Below, piece after piece: positions 7,394-15,566 of a stretch of 34,980 nt of DNA. Each line of letters opens with the position of its first letter. The first letter of the stretch is position 1. The stretch comes from JBBQWS01 sp038210415. GTDB taxonomy: Bacteria; Actinomycetota; Actinomycetes; Prado026. The stretch spans positions 1 to 34,980 of the forward strand of contig JBBQWS010000037.1 of the NCBI GenBank assembly GCA_038210415.1, read 5' to 3'. The translations under genes and the position numbers were made by a program. Under the pieces are notes generated by a model, which worked only from the letters and a program-made list of their open reading frames with translations, made no database searches and had not been told where the DNA came from.

Positions 7394-8293
7394 ATGAACG
7401 AGCGACCGGCACTGAGCACGTTGGGGCTGTCGACCGGCAAGAAGGCGCGGCTGGCCAGAATCCTGTTCCAGCACGGCCTCGGCAACGGCACCGCGCTGTT
7501 CCTGCCGTACGACCAGGGCCTGGAGCACGGCCCCCGGGACTTCTTCGCGAACCCGGCTGCGTCGGACCCGCGGTACATCGTCAAGCTCGCGCAGGAAGGC
7601 GGCTTCAACGGGATCGTCCTGCAGATCGGTCTCGCCGAGAAGTTCTACTGGGACTTCGCCGGAGAGGTTCCGTTGGTGCTCAAGCTCAACGGAAAGACCG
7701 AGATCCCCTCCGACGCGGAGGCGCTGTCGCCGATCAACGCCAGCGTCGAGGACGCAGTCCGGCTCGGAGCCGACGCCGTCGGGTACACGTTGTACGTCGG
7801 CACCCCGGCCCAGGAGCACGACTTCGCGCAGTACCGCCAGGTACGTGCCGACGCGCAGCGGTTGGGCATGCCCCTCATCGTGTGGGCCTACCCGAGGGGC
7901 TCGGCCATCGGGGCGAAGGGCGGCAACGACTCCTTCTACGCCGTCGACTACGCGGCTCGGACCGCGAGCGAGCTCGGTGCCGACGTCGTGAAGGTGAACT
8001 TCCCGCACCCGGAGAAGACGACCGCGGTCCCGGAGCCGTACATGGCGAAGTTCACCAGCCAGCAGGCGGTCGACGCCGTCGTACGCTCGGCGAACCGCAC
8101 GCTGGTCCTGATCTCGGGCGGGAGCAAAGCCGGCGACGATGCGATGCTGGCCAAGGCTCGCGAGTCCTTGCAGGCCGGCGCCACCGGGCTGATCTTCGGT
8201 CGGAACGTCTGGCAGCGCGAACACGACGAGTCATTGCGCTTGGTGGCTTCGCTGCGCAAGATCCTCGAAGCATCCCCGAGCACGCTGCGCTGA
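7394..8293 (+). CDS. fbaB: Class I fructose-bisphosphate aldolase (FbaB/DhnA type)
   Basis: This 299-residue cytoplasmic TIM-barrel enzyme is expected to cleave fructose 1,6-bisphosphate to dihydroxyacetone phosphate and glyceraldehyde 3-phosphate through a Schiff base. The family markers are the early PYDQGLEHGPRDF segment, VLKLNGKTEI, the strand ADVVKVNFP that carries the Schiff-base lysine, VLISGGSK (phosphate binding) and GLIFGRNVWQR near the C-terminus. No metal is needed in this class. ATG at 7394 follows AGGAG at 7384-7388. It stands alone, with the AIM24-family gene 46 bp downstream in the same direction. A related phospho-2-dehydro-3-deoxyheptonate or DeoC-like role is less likely. 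Confidence 0.88.
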   Translation: MNERPALSTLGLSTGKKARLARILFQHGLGNGTALFLPYDQGLEHGPRDFFANPAASDPRYIVKLAQEGGFNGIVLQIGLAEKFYWDFAGEVPLVLKLNGKTEIPSDAEALSPINASVEDAVRLGADAVGYTLYVGTPAQEHDFAQYRQVRADAQRLGMPLIVWAYPRGSAIGAKGGNDSFYAVDYAARTASELGADVVKVNFPHPEKTTAVPEPYMAKFTSQQAVDAVVRSANRTLVLISGGSKAGDDAMLAKARESLQAGATGLIFGRNVWQREHDESLRLVASLRKILEASPSTLR

Positions 8294-8339
8294 CCCCCTA
8301 ACGTGGGACTCGACCCCGAGAGCAGAGGACCGAGGCAGG

Positions 8340-9134
8340 ATGACTGTCGCCCACAAGATCGTCGGCAATGCGATGCAGATGATCGTCTGTCAGGTCGCCG
8401 AGGGCCAGACGGTGTACGCCGAGGCCGGCAAGTTCCTTTGGAAGACGGTCAACGTGGGCGTCGAGACGCGGATCAGCCGTCCCGACGCGCCACCGGCGAC
8501 GAGCGGGACCTCTGCGCTGGTCGGCATGGCGACCAACTTGGGCAAGCGGATGCTTGCGGGGGAGTCGCTGGCCTTCCAGTACTTCACCGCGCAAGGTGGG
8601 AACGGCCTGGTCACTCTCGCCGGCACACTGCCCGGTGAGGTGCGAGCGCTCGAGCTCGACGGCTCGCACGGCTGGTACGCCGACAAGGACGCCTTCGTGG
8701 GCGCGGAGAGCACCATCCACTTCGACATCGCGTTCAGCGGGCTCCGGTCGGGCCTCAAGGGCGGCGAGGGGTTCGTGCTGGAGAAGTTCACCGGGGTGGG
8801 CACCGTGTTCGTCGCCGGTGCCGGCAACTTCATCGAGCTCAATCCGGCGAAGTACGGCGGGAAGATCCAGGTGCACGCCGGTTGCATCGTCGCCTTTGCC
8901 GACACAGTGAAGTACGGCATCGAACGCGTCGCCTCGCTCAGCACGCAGGGGATCATGACCGCGGTCATGGGCGGGAACGGGTTCAACATGGCCACGCTGG
9001 AAGGTGACGGTACGGTCATCCTGCAGTCGATGACGATCGAGAGCCTTGCGCGCGCGATCGTGAAGAACTCGCACCTGGGCCACGACCAGAAGGCCACCAG
9101 CCCGTTCCGCGATCTCCTAGGAGGGTTTGACTGA
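8340..9134 (+). CDS. AIM24 / TIGR00266-family protein
   Basis: The protein has 264 residues and resembles the AIM24 (DUF124) family, a trimeric beta-rich fold. Typical segments are QTVYAEAGKFLWK, the glycine-rich FTAQGGNGLVTLAGTLPGEV, the FVLEKFTGVGTVFVAGAG strand pair, and GGNGFNMATLEGDGTVILQSM near the end. In yeast the namesake acts at mitochondrial membranes; in bacteria the role is not established. It lacks a signal peptide or membrane helix. The ribosome site GAGGCAGG sits just before the ATG at 8340. The next gene begins one base after its stop, so the pair is probably translated together. Confidence 0.85.
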   Translation: MTVAHKIVGNAMQMIVCQVAEGQTVYAEAGKFLWKTVNVGVETRISRPDAPPATSGTSALVGMATNLGKRMLAGESLAFQYFTAQGGNGLVTLAGTLPGEVRALELDGSHGWYADKDAFVGAESTIHFDIAFSGLRSGLKGGEGFVLEKFTGVGTVFVAGAGNFIELNPAKYGGKIQVHAGCIVAFADTVKYGIERVASLSTQGIMTAVMGGNGFNMATLEGDGTVILQSMTIESLARAIVKNSHLGHDQKATSPFRDLLGGFD

Positions 9135-9135
9135 C

Positions 9136-9507
9136 ATGGGGTTCCTCGACAAGGCGAAGGAAGCGGCCGAGAAGGCCATGGCTGCGACGCAGCAGGCTGC
9201 TCAACAGGGCCAGGCGAAGATCGAGACGATGCAGCAGTCGAAGTCCGAGGGCGAGCTGCTCAAGGCGCTCGGCGACGCCTACTACGGCGAGCAGCGCCAC
9301 GGCGGCTCGCACGACGCTGTGGAGGCCGCCCTGGCCGCGCTCGATGCGCACCACGCCGCCGTGGCAGCGACAGCCACTCCGGGGGGACCCGCTGACGCGG
9401 CACCCTCGGGTGACGCGAGTGCGACGCCCCCGGCCCCGCCCGCGGCACCCACCCCACCCGCCGCTCCGGCCGCCCCCTCCGGGAACTTCACCCTCGACGA
9501 CCTCTAG
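9136..9507 (+). CDS. Small protein with amphipathic N-terminus and Ala/Pro-rich tail
   Basis: The protein has 123 residues and no firm family. The first 35 residues (GFLDKAKEAAEKAM onward) form a Lys/Glu/Ala/Gln-rich amphipathic helix. A middle segment, LLKALGDAYYGEQRHGG, is typical of small actinobacterial proteins found next to secretion or membrane genes. The last 45 residues are Ala/Pro/Thr-rich and disordered, ending in the acidic hydrophobic motif NFTLDDL. ATG at 9136 is chosen because AGGAGGG at 9119-9125 is spaced 10 bases from it. Its position suggests it works with the AIM24 protein. Its stop codon is interlocked with that of the convergent ABC transporter gene through CTAG. Confidence 0.7.
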   Translation: MGFLDKAKEAAEKAMAATQQAAQQGQAKIETMQQSKSEGELLKALGDAYYGEQRHGGSHDAVEAALAALDAHHAAVAATATPGGPADAAPSGDASATPPAPPAAPTPPAAPAAPSGNFTLDDL

Positions 9508-9516
9508 GTCGCCGAG
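9493..9516. terminator. Stem-loop on interlocked stop codons
   Basis: CTCGACGACC (9493-9502) pairs with GGTCGCCGAG (9507-9516) with one mismatch around the four-base loop TCTA. The CTAG at 9504-9507 contains the TAG stops of both convergent genes. It could act as a terminator for both strands. Confidence 0.45.
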
Positions 9517-11480
9517 ATGGCGATCCCCTCGTCGAGCGCACCGACGAACTGGGCGTTGTACAGCCTGTAGTAGGCGCCCTGCCGTGCGAGCAGCTCGGCG
9601 TGGGTGCCCTGCTCGACGATCTGGCCCGACTCCATCACCAGGATCAGGTCGGCGTCGCGGATCGTCGACAGCCGGTGCGCGATCACGAAGCTCGTCCGGT
9701 CTGACCGCAGGGCCGTCATGGCCTTCTGCACCAGCACCTCCGTGCGGGTGTCCACCGAGCTGGTCGCCTCGTCGAGGATGAGCAGCGAGGGTGCCGACAG
9801 GAAGGCGCGAGCGATCGTGACGAGCTGCCGTTCACCGGTGCTGAGGTTGCTGCCTTCGTCGTCGATCAGGGTGTCGTAGCCGTCGGGCAGCGCGTGGACG
9901 AACCGGTCGACGTACGTCGCCCTGGCCGCCGCCAGGATGTCCTCCTCGGAGGCGTCCGGTCGGCCGTATGCGATGTTCGCTCGGATGGTGCCCCCGAAGA
10001 GCCAGGTGTCCTGCAGCACCATGCCGATCTGGCCGCGCAAGTCGTCCCGACGCATCGACGAGATGTCGACACCGTCGAGAGTGATCCGGCCCGAGTCGAT
10101 TTCGTAGAACCGCATGATCAGGTTGACCAACGTCGTCTTGCCCGCACCCGTCGGCCCGACGATGGCCACCGACTGGCCTGGCGCGGCTACGAGCGAGAGG
10201 TCCTCGATCAGCGGCGTGTCGGCCTTGTAGCGGAAGGACACGTGCTCGAAGGCGACCCGGCCCTTGGGCTCGTCGAGGGTGGTCGGGACCGCAGGGTCCG
10301 CGAGCTGCTCGTCGGCGTCGAGCAGCTCGAACACCCGCTCGGCCGACGCCACGCCCGACTGCAGGAGGTTCGACATCGAGGCGACCTGCGTGAGCGGCTG
10401 GCTGAACTGCCGCGAGTACTGGATAAATGCCTGGACGTCGCCGAGCGAGATGTTGCCCGAGGCCACGCGCAGGCCACCGAGCACGGCGATGAAGACGTAG
10501 TTGAGGTTCCCGATGAAAGTGATGGCCGGCATGATGATCCCGGACAGGAACTGCGCCCCTGCGCTCGCCCGGTAGAGCGCCTCGTTGCGCTCGCGGAACA
10601 GCTCCTCGGCCTCGTGCTGGTGCCCGAATACCTTGACCAGCGCGTGGCCGGTGTAGACCTCTTCGATGTGCCCGTTCAGCCGCCCCGTCTCGCCCCACTG
10701 GGTGATGAACAAGGGCTGCGACCGTTTGGCGACCTGCGACGTGACGACGATCGACAGCGGCACCGAGACCAGGGCCACGACGGCGAGGATCGGCGAGATG
10801 ATCACCATCATCGTCAGCACCCCCACCAGGGTGAGCAGCGAGTTGAGCAGCTGGCTCATGGTCTGCTGCATGGTCTGCTGGATGTTGTCGATGTCGTTCG
10901 TGACCCGGCTGAGCAGCTCGCCGCGCGACTTGGTGTCGAAGTAGCTCAGCGGCAGCCGGTGCAGCTTGTCCTCGACCTGGCTGCGCAGTCGCAGCGTCGT
11001 CCGCTGAACCACGCCGTTGAGGAGGTACGACTGCAGCCACATGCCGAGCGAGGCGACGACGTACAGCCCGAGCACGAGCGTCAGGATCGTCCCGAGCGCG
11101 GTGAAGTCGATTCCCTGGCCCGGCACGACCGTCATGCCGGACAGGAGGTTCGCGAAGCCGTCCTGACCGTTTGCGCGCGCCGCGTCGATCGCCTGCTGCT
11201 GCGTGATCCCTGCTGGTAGCTGCTTGCCGATCACGCCCGCGAAGATGAGGTTCGTCGCGTGGCCCAGGATCTTGGGGCCGACGACGCTGAGCGCGACGCT
11301 GGCCACCGTGATGCCCACCACCGCGAAGGCCAGCGGTCGCTCCGGCTTGAGCTGACCGATCAGTCGCTTGGCGGACGGCCCGAAGTTCAGCGACTTCTCG
11401 GCCGGCATCCCCGCGGACATCATGGCGCCGGGGCCGTGCATCGGCCGTGGCGGCGGGCGGGGGACCGTCTGCTGGCTCAC
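9504..11480 (-). CDS. ABC exporter half-transporter, consensus Walker B subunit
   Basis: The protein has 658 residues: a Pro-rich N-terminal tail of about 35 residues, a six-helix type IV exporter membrane domain with an extra extracytoplasmic insertion (residues ~75-115), and an ATPase domain. Motifs are Walker A GPTGAGKTT near 445, the altered signature LSTGERQ where LSGGQ is usual, Walker B LLILDEATSSVD with the catalytic Glu, and the switch His in VIAHRLSTI. This pattern fits the subunit of a heterodimeric exporter that provides the intact Walker B but a weak signature. GTG at 11480 overlaps the upstream subunit's TGA by four bases (GTGA), so the two are made together. The substrate (drug, lipid or peptide) cannot be inferred. 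Confidence 0.92.
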   Translation of the reverse strand: MSQQTVPRPPPRPMHGPGAMMSAGMPAEKSLNFGPSAKRLIGQLKPERPLAFAVVGITVASVALSVVGPKILGHATNLIFAGVIGKQLPAGITQQQAIDAARANGQDGFANLLSGMTVVPGQGIDFTALGTILTLVLGLYVVASLGMWLQSYLLNGVVQRTTLRLRSQVEDKLHRLPLSYFDTKSRGELLSRVTNDIDNIQQTMQQTMSQLLNSLLTLVGVLTMMVIISPILAVVALVSVPLSIVVTSQVAKRSQPLFITQWGETGRLNGHIEEVYTGHALVKVFGHQHEAEELFRERNEALYRASAGAQFLSGIIMPAITFIGNLNYVFIAVLGGLRVASGNISLGDVQAFIQYSRQFSQPLTQVASMSNLLQSGVASAERVFELLDADEQLADPAVPTTLDEPKGRVAFEHVSFRYKADTPLIEDLSLVAAPGQSVAIVGPTGAGKTTLVNLIMRFYEIDSGRITLDGVDISSMRRDDLRGQIGMVLQDTWLFGGTIRANIAYGRPDASEEDILAAARATYVDRFVHALPDGYDTLIDDEGSNLSTGERQLVTIARAFLSAPSLLILDEATSSVDTRTEVLVQKAMTALRSDRTSFVIAHRLSTIRDADLILVMESGQIVEQGTHAELLARQGAYYRLYNAQFVGALDEGIAISAT

Positions 11481-13210
11481 GCCGCCACCTCAGCAGGCAG
11501 CTGTGACTGCACGATCTCGGCGTAGGTCGGGCACGACTCGAGCAGCGCCGCATGCGTGCCCAGGCCCACCATCGCTCCGTGGTCGAGCACGATGATCTGG
11601 TCGGCATCGATGACGCTGGAGACCCGCTGGGCGACGATGAGCACGGTCGACTCGGCGCAGAGCGGTCGGAGCGCGGCCCGCAGCCTCGCGTCGGTGGCGA
11701 GGTCGAGCGCGGAGAACGAGTCGTCGAACAGGTAGATCTCCGGTCGCCTGATGACCGCCCGGGCGATGGCCAGCCGTTGTCGTTGACCGCCTGAGAAGTT
11801 GGTGCCGCCCTGGGTGACGGTCGCCTCGAGTCCGTCAGGCAAGGCGCGCACGAAGTCTGCGGCCTGAGCGACGCGCAAGGCGTCCCAGACCTCGTCTTCA
11901 GTGGCGTCGGGCTTGCCGTACCGCAGGTTGCTCGCCACGGTGCCCGTGAACAGGTAGGCCTTCTGTGGCACCAGCCCGAGCCGCGCATGCAGCACGTCGG
12001 GGTCGAGCTGGGTGACGTCGACGCCGTCGATGAGCACTGCGCCGGCGGTGGCGTCGAAGAGCCGCGGGACCAGCGAGAGCAGCGTGGTCTTGCCCGATCC
12101 GGTGCTGCCGATGATCGCGGTCAGCTGGCCGGGTGCGGCGACGAACGAGATGTCGCAGAGCACCGGGTCGTCGGCCCCTGGGTACTGGAACGTCGCCCCG
12201 CGCATCTCGAGCGTGCCGCGGTCGGTCACTGCCGACACCGGGCGCTCCGGGGAGACCACGGACGACTCGGTCTCGAGGACCTCGGTCAGCCGCTCGGCGC
12301 AGACGGCGGCCCGCGGGATCAGGACGAGCATGAACGTCGCCATCATGATCGACGTCAGGATCTGCATGAGATAGCTGAGGAAGGCGGTGAGCGAGCCGAC
12401 CTGCATCTGCCCGGCATCGATGCGGTGGCCCCCGAACCAGAGCACGGCGACACTGGACACGTTCAGGACCAGCATGACGGTGGGGAACATCAGAGCCATC
12501 AGCCGGCCGACCCGCAGCGCCGTGTCGGTGAGCTCGCTGTTCGCCACGTGGAAGCGCTTGCGTTCGACGGGCTCGCGGACGAACGCCCGCACCACCCGGA
12601 TGCCGGTGATCTGCTCGCGGAGCACGCGGTTGACCGAGTCGAGTAGCACCTGCATGCGCCGGAACTGCGGCACCATGCGCGAGACGATCAGCCCGATCGC
12701 CGCGACCAGCACAGAGACGCTCACGACGATCAACGGTGCGAGCCCGATGTCCTGGCGCAGCGCCATGATGATGCCGCCCACGCACATGATCGGCGCGGAG
12801 ACCATCATCGTGCAGGTGAGCAGGACCAGCATCTGCACCTGCTGGACGTCGTTCGTGGTGCGGGTGATGAGCGACGGAGCACCGAAGTGGGTCATCTCGC
12901 GGGCCGAGAACGACCCCACCCGGTGGAAGACCGCCGCCCTGGTGTCACGACCGAAACCCATGGCGCTGCGGGCGCCGAAGTACACCGCCGCGATCGTGCA
13001 GACCACCTGGACCAGCGTGATGGCGAGCATCAGCCCGCCGACGCGGAGGATGTACTGCGTGTCCGCTCGAGCGACACCGTTGTCGATGATGTCGGCGTTC
13101 AGGGTCGGCAGGTACAACGCCGCCAGCGTGCCCAACAGCTGCAGCACGAGCACCGCGACGAGGGCCTTGGTGAAGGGCCGCAAGTAGGTGCGCAACAGGG
13201 AGATCAGCAC
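11477..13210 (-). CDS. ABC exporter half-transporter, degenerate-site subunit
   Basis: The protein has 577 residues with six membrane helices (first at about 14-36) and a C-terminal ATPase domain. Motifs are Walker A GSTGSGKTT near 366, the intact signature FSGGQRQ, Walker B IYLFDDSFSALD with Asp instead of the catalytic Glu, and Gln in place of the switch His (LIVAQRVSSV). In heterodimeric exporters such as TM287/288 and BmrCD, exactly these changes mark the degenerate ATP site, which pairs with the altered signature seen in the downstream subunit. The start is the GTG at 13210; the ribosome site is weak. It is first in a two-gene operon. Confidence 0.92.
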   Translation of the reverse strand: MLISLLRTYLRPFTKALVAVLVLQLLGTLAALYLPTLNADIIDNGVARADTQYILRVGGLMLAITLVQVVCTIAAVYFGARSAMGFGRDTRAAVFHRVGSFSAREMTHFGAPSLITRTTNDVQQVQMLVLLTCTMMVSAPIMCVGGIIMALRQDIGLAPLIVVSVSVLVAAIGLIVSRMVPQFRRMQVLLDSVNRVLREQITGIRVVRAFVREPVERKRFHVANSELTDTALRVGRLMALMFPTVMLVLNVSSVAVLWFGGHRIDAGQMQVGSLTAFLSYLMQILTSIMMATFMLVLIPRAAVCAERLTEVLETESSVVSPERPVSAVTDRGTLEMRGATFQYPGADDPVLCDISFVAAPGQLTAIIGSTGSGKTTLLSLVPRLFDATAGAVLIDGVDVTQLDPDVLHARLGLVPQKAYLFTGTVASNLRYGKPDATEDEVWDALRVAQAADFVRALPDGLEATVTQGGTNFSGGQRQRLAIARAVIRRPEIYLFDDSFSALDLATDARLRAALRPLCAESTVLIVAQRVSSVIDADQIIVLDHGAMVGLGTHAALLESCPTYAEIVQSQLPAEVAA

Positions 13211-13249
13211 GCGCGGGTCCGGGCAGTCGTCGTCACCCGTCGAACCTAG

Positions 13250-13281
13250 GCGAGCGGCCCGACAACGGCAATCGCGCTCGC
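13250..13281 (-). terminator. Possible terminator of the SDR gene
   Basis: GCGAGCG (13250-13256) and CGCTCGC (13275-13281) are exact reverse complements with an 18-base loop, just after the SDR stop and before the ABC operon. No T tract follows. Confidence 0.35.
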
Positions 13282-13297
13282 TGAGGGTCGTAGAGGG

Positions 13298-14035
13298 TCA
13301 GCTCTGCTGGCCCATCGACCAGAGCGACCACAAGGTGGTGCGGACCCGGCGCGGCTGCTTGAGCACCGTCACGACCGCGAACGCGACGTCCTCGGGACGC
13401 AGGTAGGTCTCCAGGATCGGCTCGCCGGGGGTGCGCCCGGTGCCGAGCGCGAACTCGGTGTCGACGCCCGCGGGGCAGATCGCGGTGACCCGGATGCCCT
13501 TCTCGCGCAACTCGCGGTCGAGGCCGCCGGCCAGGCCCACCTGCGCGAACTTAGTGCCTGCGTAGACCGCCTCGTCGCCGCCACCGCGGAGCCCCGCGAC
13601 GCTGGCCACGATCACGATGTCGCCACCCTCACCTGTGCGGAGCAGCTCCGGCACGGCGGCCCGAACAGTCCAGACGGTGCCTGCGTAGTTGGTCTCCATC
13701 ATCTCCGACACGGCCTCGTCCGAGTGGTCGAGGATGCTGCCGTACAAGCCCATGCCGGCGTTCGGCACGACGGAGTCGAGCCGGCCCCACTTGTCGACAG
13801 CTGCTGCGACGAGGGCCGCGTTGTCCGCAGGTCGGCTGACGTCGCAGGCCACCGCTACCGCGTTGTCGGCACCCAGCTCGGCCACAAGGGCATCGAGCCG
13901 CTCGGTTCGCCGGCCGCCGAGGGCCACGCGGGCGCCCGACTCGACCAGCAGTCGGGCGGTGGCGGCCCCGATCCCGGCTGTCGCGCCGGTCACGACAACC
14001 ACGGTGTCCTGCAACGAACGGGTCTCGGCGGGCAT
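13298..14035 (-). CDS. Short-chain dehydrogenase/reductase (SDR)
   Basis: This classical 245-residue NAD(P)-dependent oxidoreductase has the cofactor motif TGATAGIG at 16-23, an Arg pair in GGRRTERL that suggests NADPH preference, NAG at 92-94, and the catalytic tetrad N116, S145, Y158 and K162 (YAGTK). Substrate unknown; the YdfG-like serine or hydroxy-acid dehydrogenases are the closest in appearance. ATG at 14035 has a GGAAG-type ribosome site in its leader. The frame remains open upstream, but that part overlaps the divergent small-membrane-protein gene and has no family support. Confidence 0.88.
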   Translation of the reverse strand: MPAETRSLQDTVVVVTGATAGIGAATARLLVESGARVALGGRRTERLDALVAELGADNAVAVACDVSRPADNAALVAAAVDKWGRLDSVVPNAGMGLYGSILDHSDEAVSEMMETNYAGTVWTVRAAVPELLRTGEGGDIVIVASVAGLRGGGDEAVYAGTKFAQVGLAGGLDRELREKGIRVTAICPAGVDTEFALGTGRTPGEPILETYLRPEDVAFAVVTVLKQPRRVRTTLWSLWSMGQQS

Positions 14036-14107
14036 GTCAGGGCCTTCTTCCTCGGGCGGTTTCCCCCACTCTAGGTCGGCGCGCCGCCTGGTGCGTACCG
14101 TGGTTCT

Positions 14108-14458
14108 GTGCCAGATGCCGAGTTCACTCCGCTGTCGCTCCGGCGACGGCTCGCGCTGGTGCTCGTGGCGGTCGCGGTCGTCGCAATCAGTGGCTTCGGC
14201 ATCGTTCAGCGGGTCGGGGCGCGCGACGTCTCGCTGCCGCAGCAGATCACCGTGAACGACCGGACGTACGAGCGATCGGCCCGCGTGGAGGACGTGAACG
14301 CAGCACCACGCACCGGCCAGTGGACGCAGGTGGCCACAGTGCCGACGACCCACCAGTCGATCTTCGCCTGGGTGGTCCCGGGCGACATCCCGACGGCGGT
14401 CTTCGTCCAGCTGACGCCGACGACGTACGTCGAGTACACCGTGGTGGGCGGCTCTTGA
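14108..14458 (+). CDS. Small single-pass membrane protein, unknown
   Basis: The protein has 116 residues: a short basic N-terminus (LRRR), one membrane helix at about 15-33 (LALVLVAVAVVAISGFG), then an extracytoplasmic part of about 80 residues with little charge and several Thr/Val strands, ending in VVGGS. No motif that I recognise. The start is GTG at 14108, 72 bp from the divergent SDR gene. The stop codon is in the stem of a hairpin shared with the convergent DUF1905-like ORF. Confidence 0.6.
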   Translation: MPDAEFTPLSLRRRLALVLVAVAVVAISGFGIVQRVGARDVSLPQQITVNDRTYERSARVEDVNAAPRTGQWTQVATVPTTHQSIFAWVVPGDIPTAVFVQLTPTTYVEYTVVGGS

Positions 14459-14498
14459 CCTAGCCCACCGTGCCCCGACATTGCCAAGGGCTGCGTCA
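14456..14498. terminator. Stop-to-stop stem-loop between convergent genes
   Basis: TGACCTAGCCC (14456-14466) pairs with GGGCTGCGTCA (14488-14498): nine Watson-Crick pairs, one G-T pair and one mismatch, loop 21. Both convergent TGA codons form the base of the stem. A competing perfect 7-bp stem joins GGTGGGC (14443-14449) to GCCCACC (14463-14469). Confidence 0.5.
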
Positions 14499-14660
14499 GG
14501 GGAGGAGCGTGGCGACCGAGGCCGCGCGGTGCTCTGCGCTGAACGGCAGCATGAACTCGCCGCCCATCACGGCGAGGGTGCGCTGGCAGACGTGGTCCCC
14601 GATCGTCACCGTGACCGCGGGCTTCTTGCCGCCAGGCCGGATCGTGGTCCGGGACCTCAT
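14496..14660 (-). pseudogene. Shortened DUF1905-like ORF (54 residues)
   Basis: The ORF MRSRTTI...GGKKPAVTVTIGDH...LAVMGGEFMLPFSAEHRAA strongly resembles DUF1905 domains (found in YdeI/OmpD-associated-type proteins), which are usually 80-100 residues. Here the start resembles the domain N-terminus, about 20 residues between RTTI and GGKKP seem to be missing, and the end is cut by a TGA shortly after SAEHRAA. The ATG at 14658-14660 overlaps the stop of the DUF2237 gene as ATGA, so it was, and may still be, translated by coupling. I call it a probable decayed gene; a functional miniature protein is the alternative. Confidence 0.5.
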
Positions 14661-15052
14661 GAAGTCAGTCCCGCGGGATCGCTCGGGACGTCGACCGCGT
14701 GCTGGCGCAGTGCGTGCAACGGGATCAGCTCGAGGGCGCGCACGTGCGTCGACGCGAGGACCACGGCGGCAGGCGCACCGTCGGTGTAGGCCTGCAGCCA
14801 GCGCGCCGCGCACACACACCAGCGGTCACCCGGTCGCAGGCCCGGGAAGCCGTACTCCGGCCGCGGCGTCGACAGGTCGTTGCCGGTCCGGGTCTGGTGG
14901 TCGAGGAACTCGCGGGACACGACGGCGCAGACCGTGTGGCTGCCGACGTCGTCCGGGCCGGTACTGCAGCAGCCGTCCCGGTAGAAGCCGGTGAGCGGAT
15001 CGAGTCCGCACGGGTCAAGCGGCCCGCCGAGAACGTTGATCGAGTTGTCCAC
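14657..15052 (-). CDS. DUF2237-family protein
   Basis: This 131-residue cytoplasmic protein matches DUF2237 throughout: NVLGGPLDPC, GFYRDGCC, DVGSHTVCAVV, GNDLSTPRPEYGFPGL, GDRWCVCAARW and THVRALE. Cysteines in these motifs are conserved and may bind metal, but no function is established for the family. GTG at 15052 is chosen because the family begins right there; upstream residues in the same open frame are not conserved. Its TGA overlaps the ATG of the DUF1905-like ORF. It is divergent from the VOC gene at 15183. Confidence 0.85.
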   Translation of the reverse strand: MDNSINVLGGPLDPCGLDPLTGFYRDGCCSTGPDDVGSHTVCAVVSREFLDHQTRTGNDLSTPRPEYGFPGLRPGDRWCVCAARWLQAYTDGAPAAVVLASTHVRALELIPLHALRQHAVDVPSDPAGLTS

Positions 15053-15090
15053 GGGGTCAGCCTGGCACAACCGCCTCGGCGATCCGTTGA

Positions 15091-15103
15091 GACACCTGGT
15101 GTC
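15091..15103. promoter_or_regulatory. Perfect 13-bp palindrome between divergent genes
   Basis: GACACC-T-GGTGTC lies in the 130-bp gap between DUF2237 and the VOC gene. The symmetry suits a dimeric repressor operator; no regulator gene is adjacent. Confidence 0.3.
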
Positions 15104-15182
15104 GGCCCTCGACGGCACCCTGGCCTCATCGAGTCGCCGTTGTCCGTCGACAGCAGCACTGGGATCGGGCAGAGTCGCGGCC

Positions 15183-15566
15183 ATGACCCTGCGCATCCAG
15201 AGCTTGACCATCGACTCGGTCGATCCGTCCGCTGCTGCCACGTTCTGGGAGGCCGCCCTGGGTTGGCGGCGGACCTACGAGGAGGGCGACGAGGTCGTGA
15301 TCGAGCCGCCCGCCGGGAGTCCGCAGGACGGCGTCGTACCGGACCTGCTGTTCCTGCGGGTGCCGGACGCCAAGGTGGGGAAGAACCGGCTCCACCTCGA
15401 CCTCCGCCCGGACGACCAGGACGGCGAAGTGGCCCGGCTCGAGTCGATCGGCGCCGTCCGCGTCGACATCGGGCAGGCCGGCACCGAAGGCTGGATCGTG
15501 CTCGCCGACCCGCAGGGCAACGAGTTCTGCGTGCTGCGCCCGGTGGCGACGGAGACGACCGGCTAG
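15183..15566 (+). CDS. VOC-family (glyoxalase-like) protein
   Basis: The protein has 127 residues with the VOC signature: LTIDSVDPSAAATFWEAALGW at the start, NRLHLDLRPDD in the middle, and the closing strand WIVLADPQGNEFCVL with the metal-site Glu. This is the subfamily often annotated as glyoxalase-like domain 6. The substrate is unknown. ATG at 15183 is picked from the fold start; the ribosome site is weak. The stop interlocks with the convergent gene as CTAG (15563-15566). Confidence 0.85.
   Translation: MTLRIQSLTIDSVDPSAAATFWEAALGWRRTYEEGDEVVIEPPAGSPQDGVVPDLLFLRVPDAKVGKNRLHLDLRPDDQDGEVARLESIGAVRVDIGQAGTEGWIVLADPQGNEFCVLRPVATETTG

Noticed and set aside
6149..8224. Minus-strand frame of about 690 codons
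   Set aside because: Only its last 214 codons (YkgJ-like) carry family motifs. The rest is antisense to the VOC and aldolase genes.
9380..9490. Pro/Ala codon run as a DNA tandem repeat
   Set aside because: It is a low-complexity coding tail with irregular units, not a tandem repeat or CRISPR.
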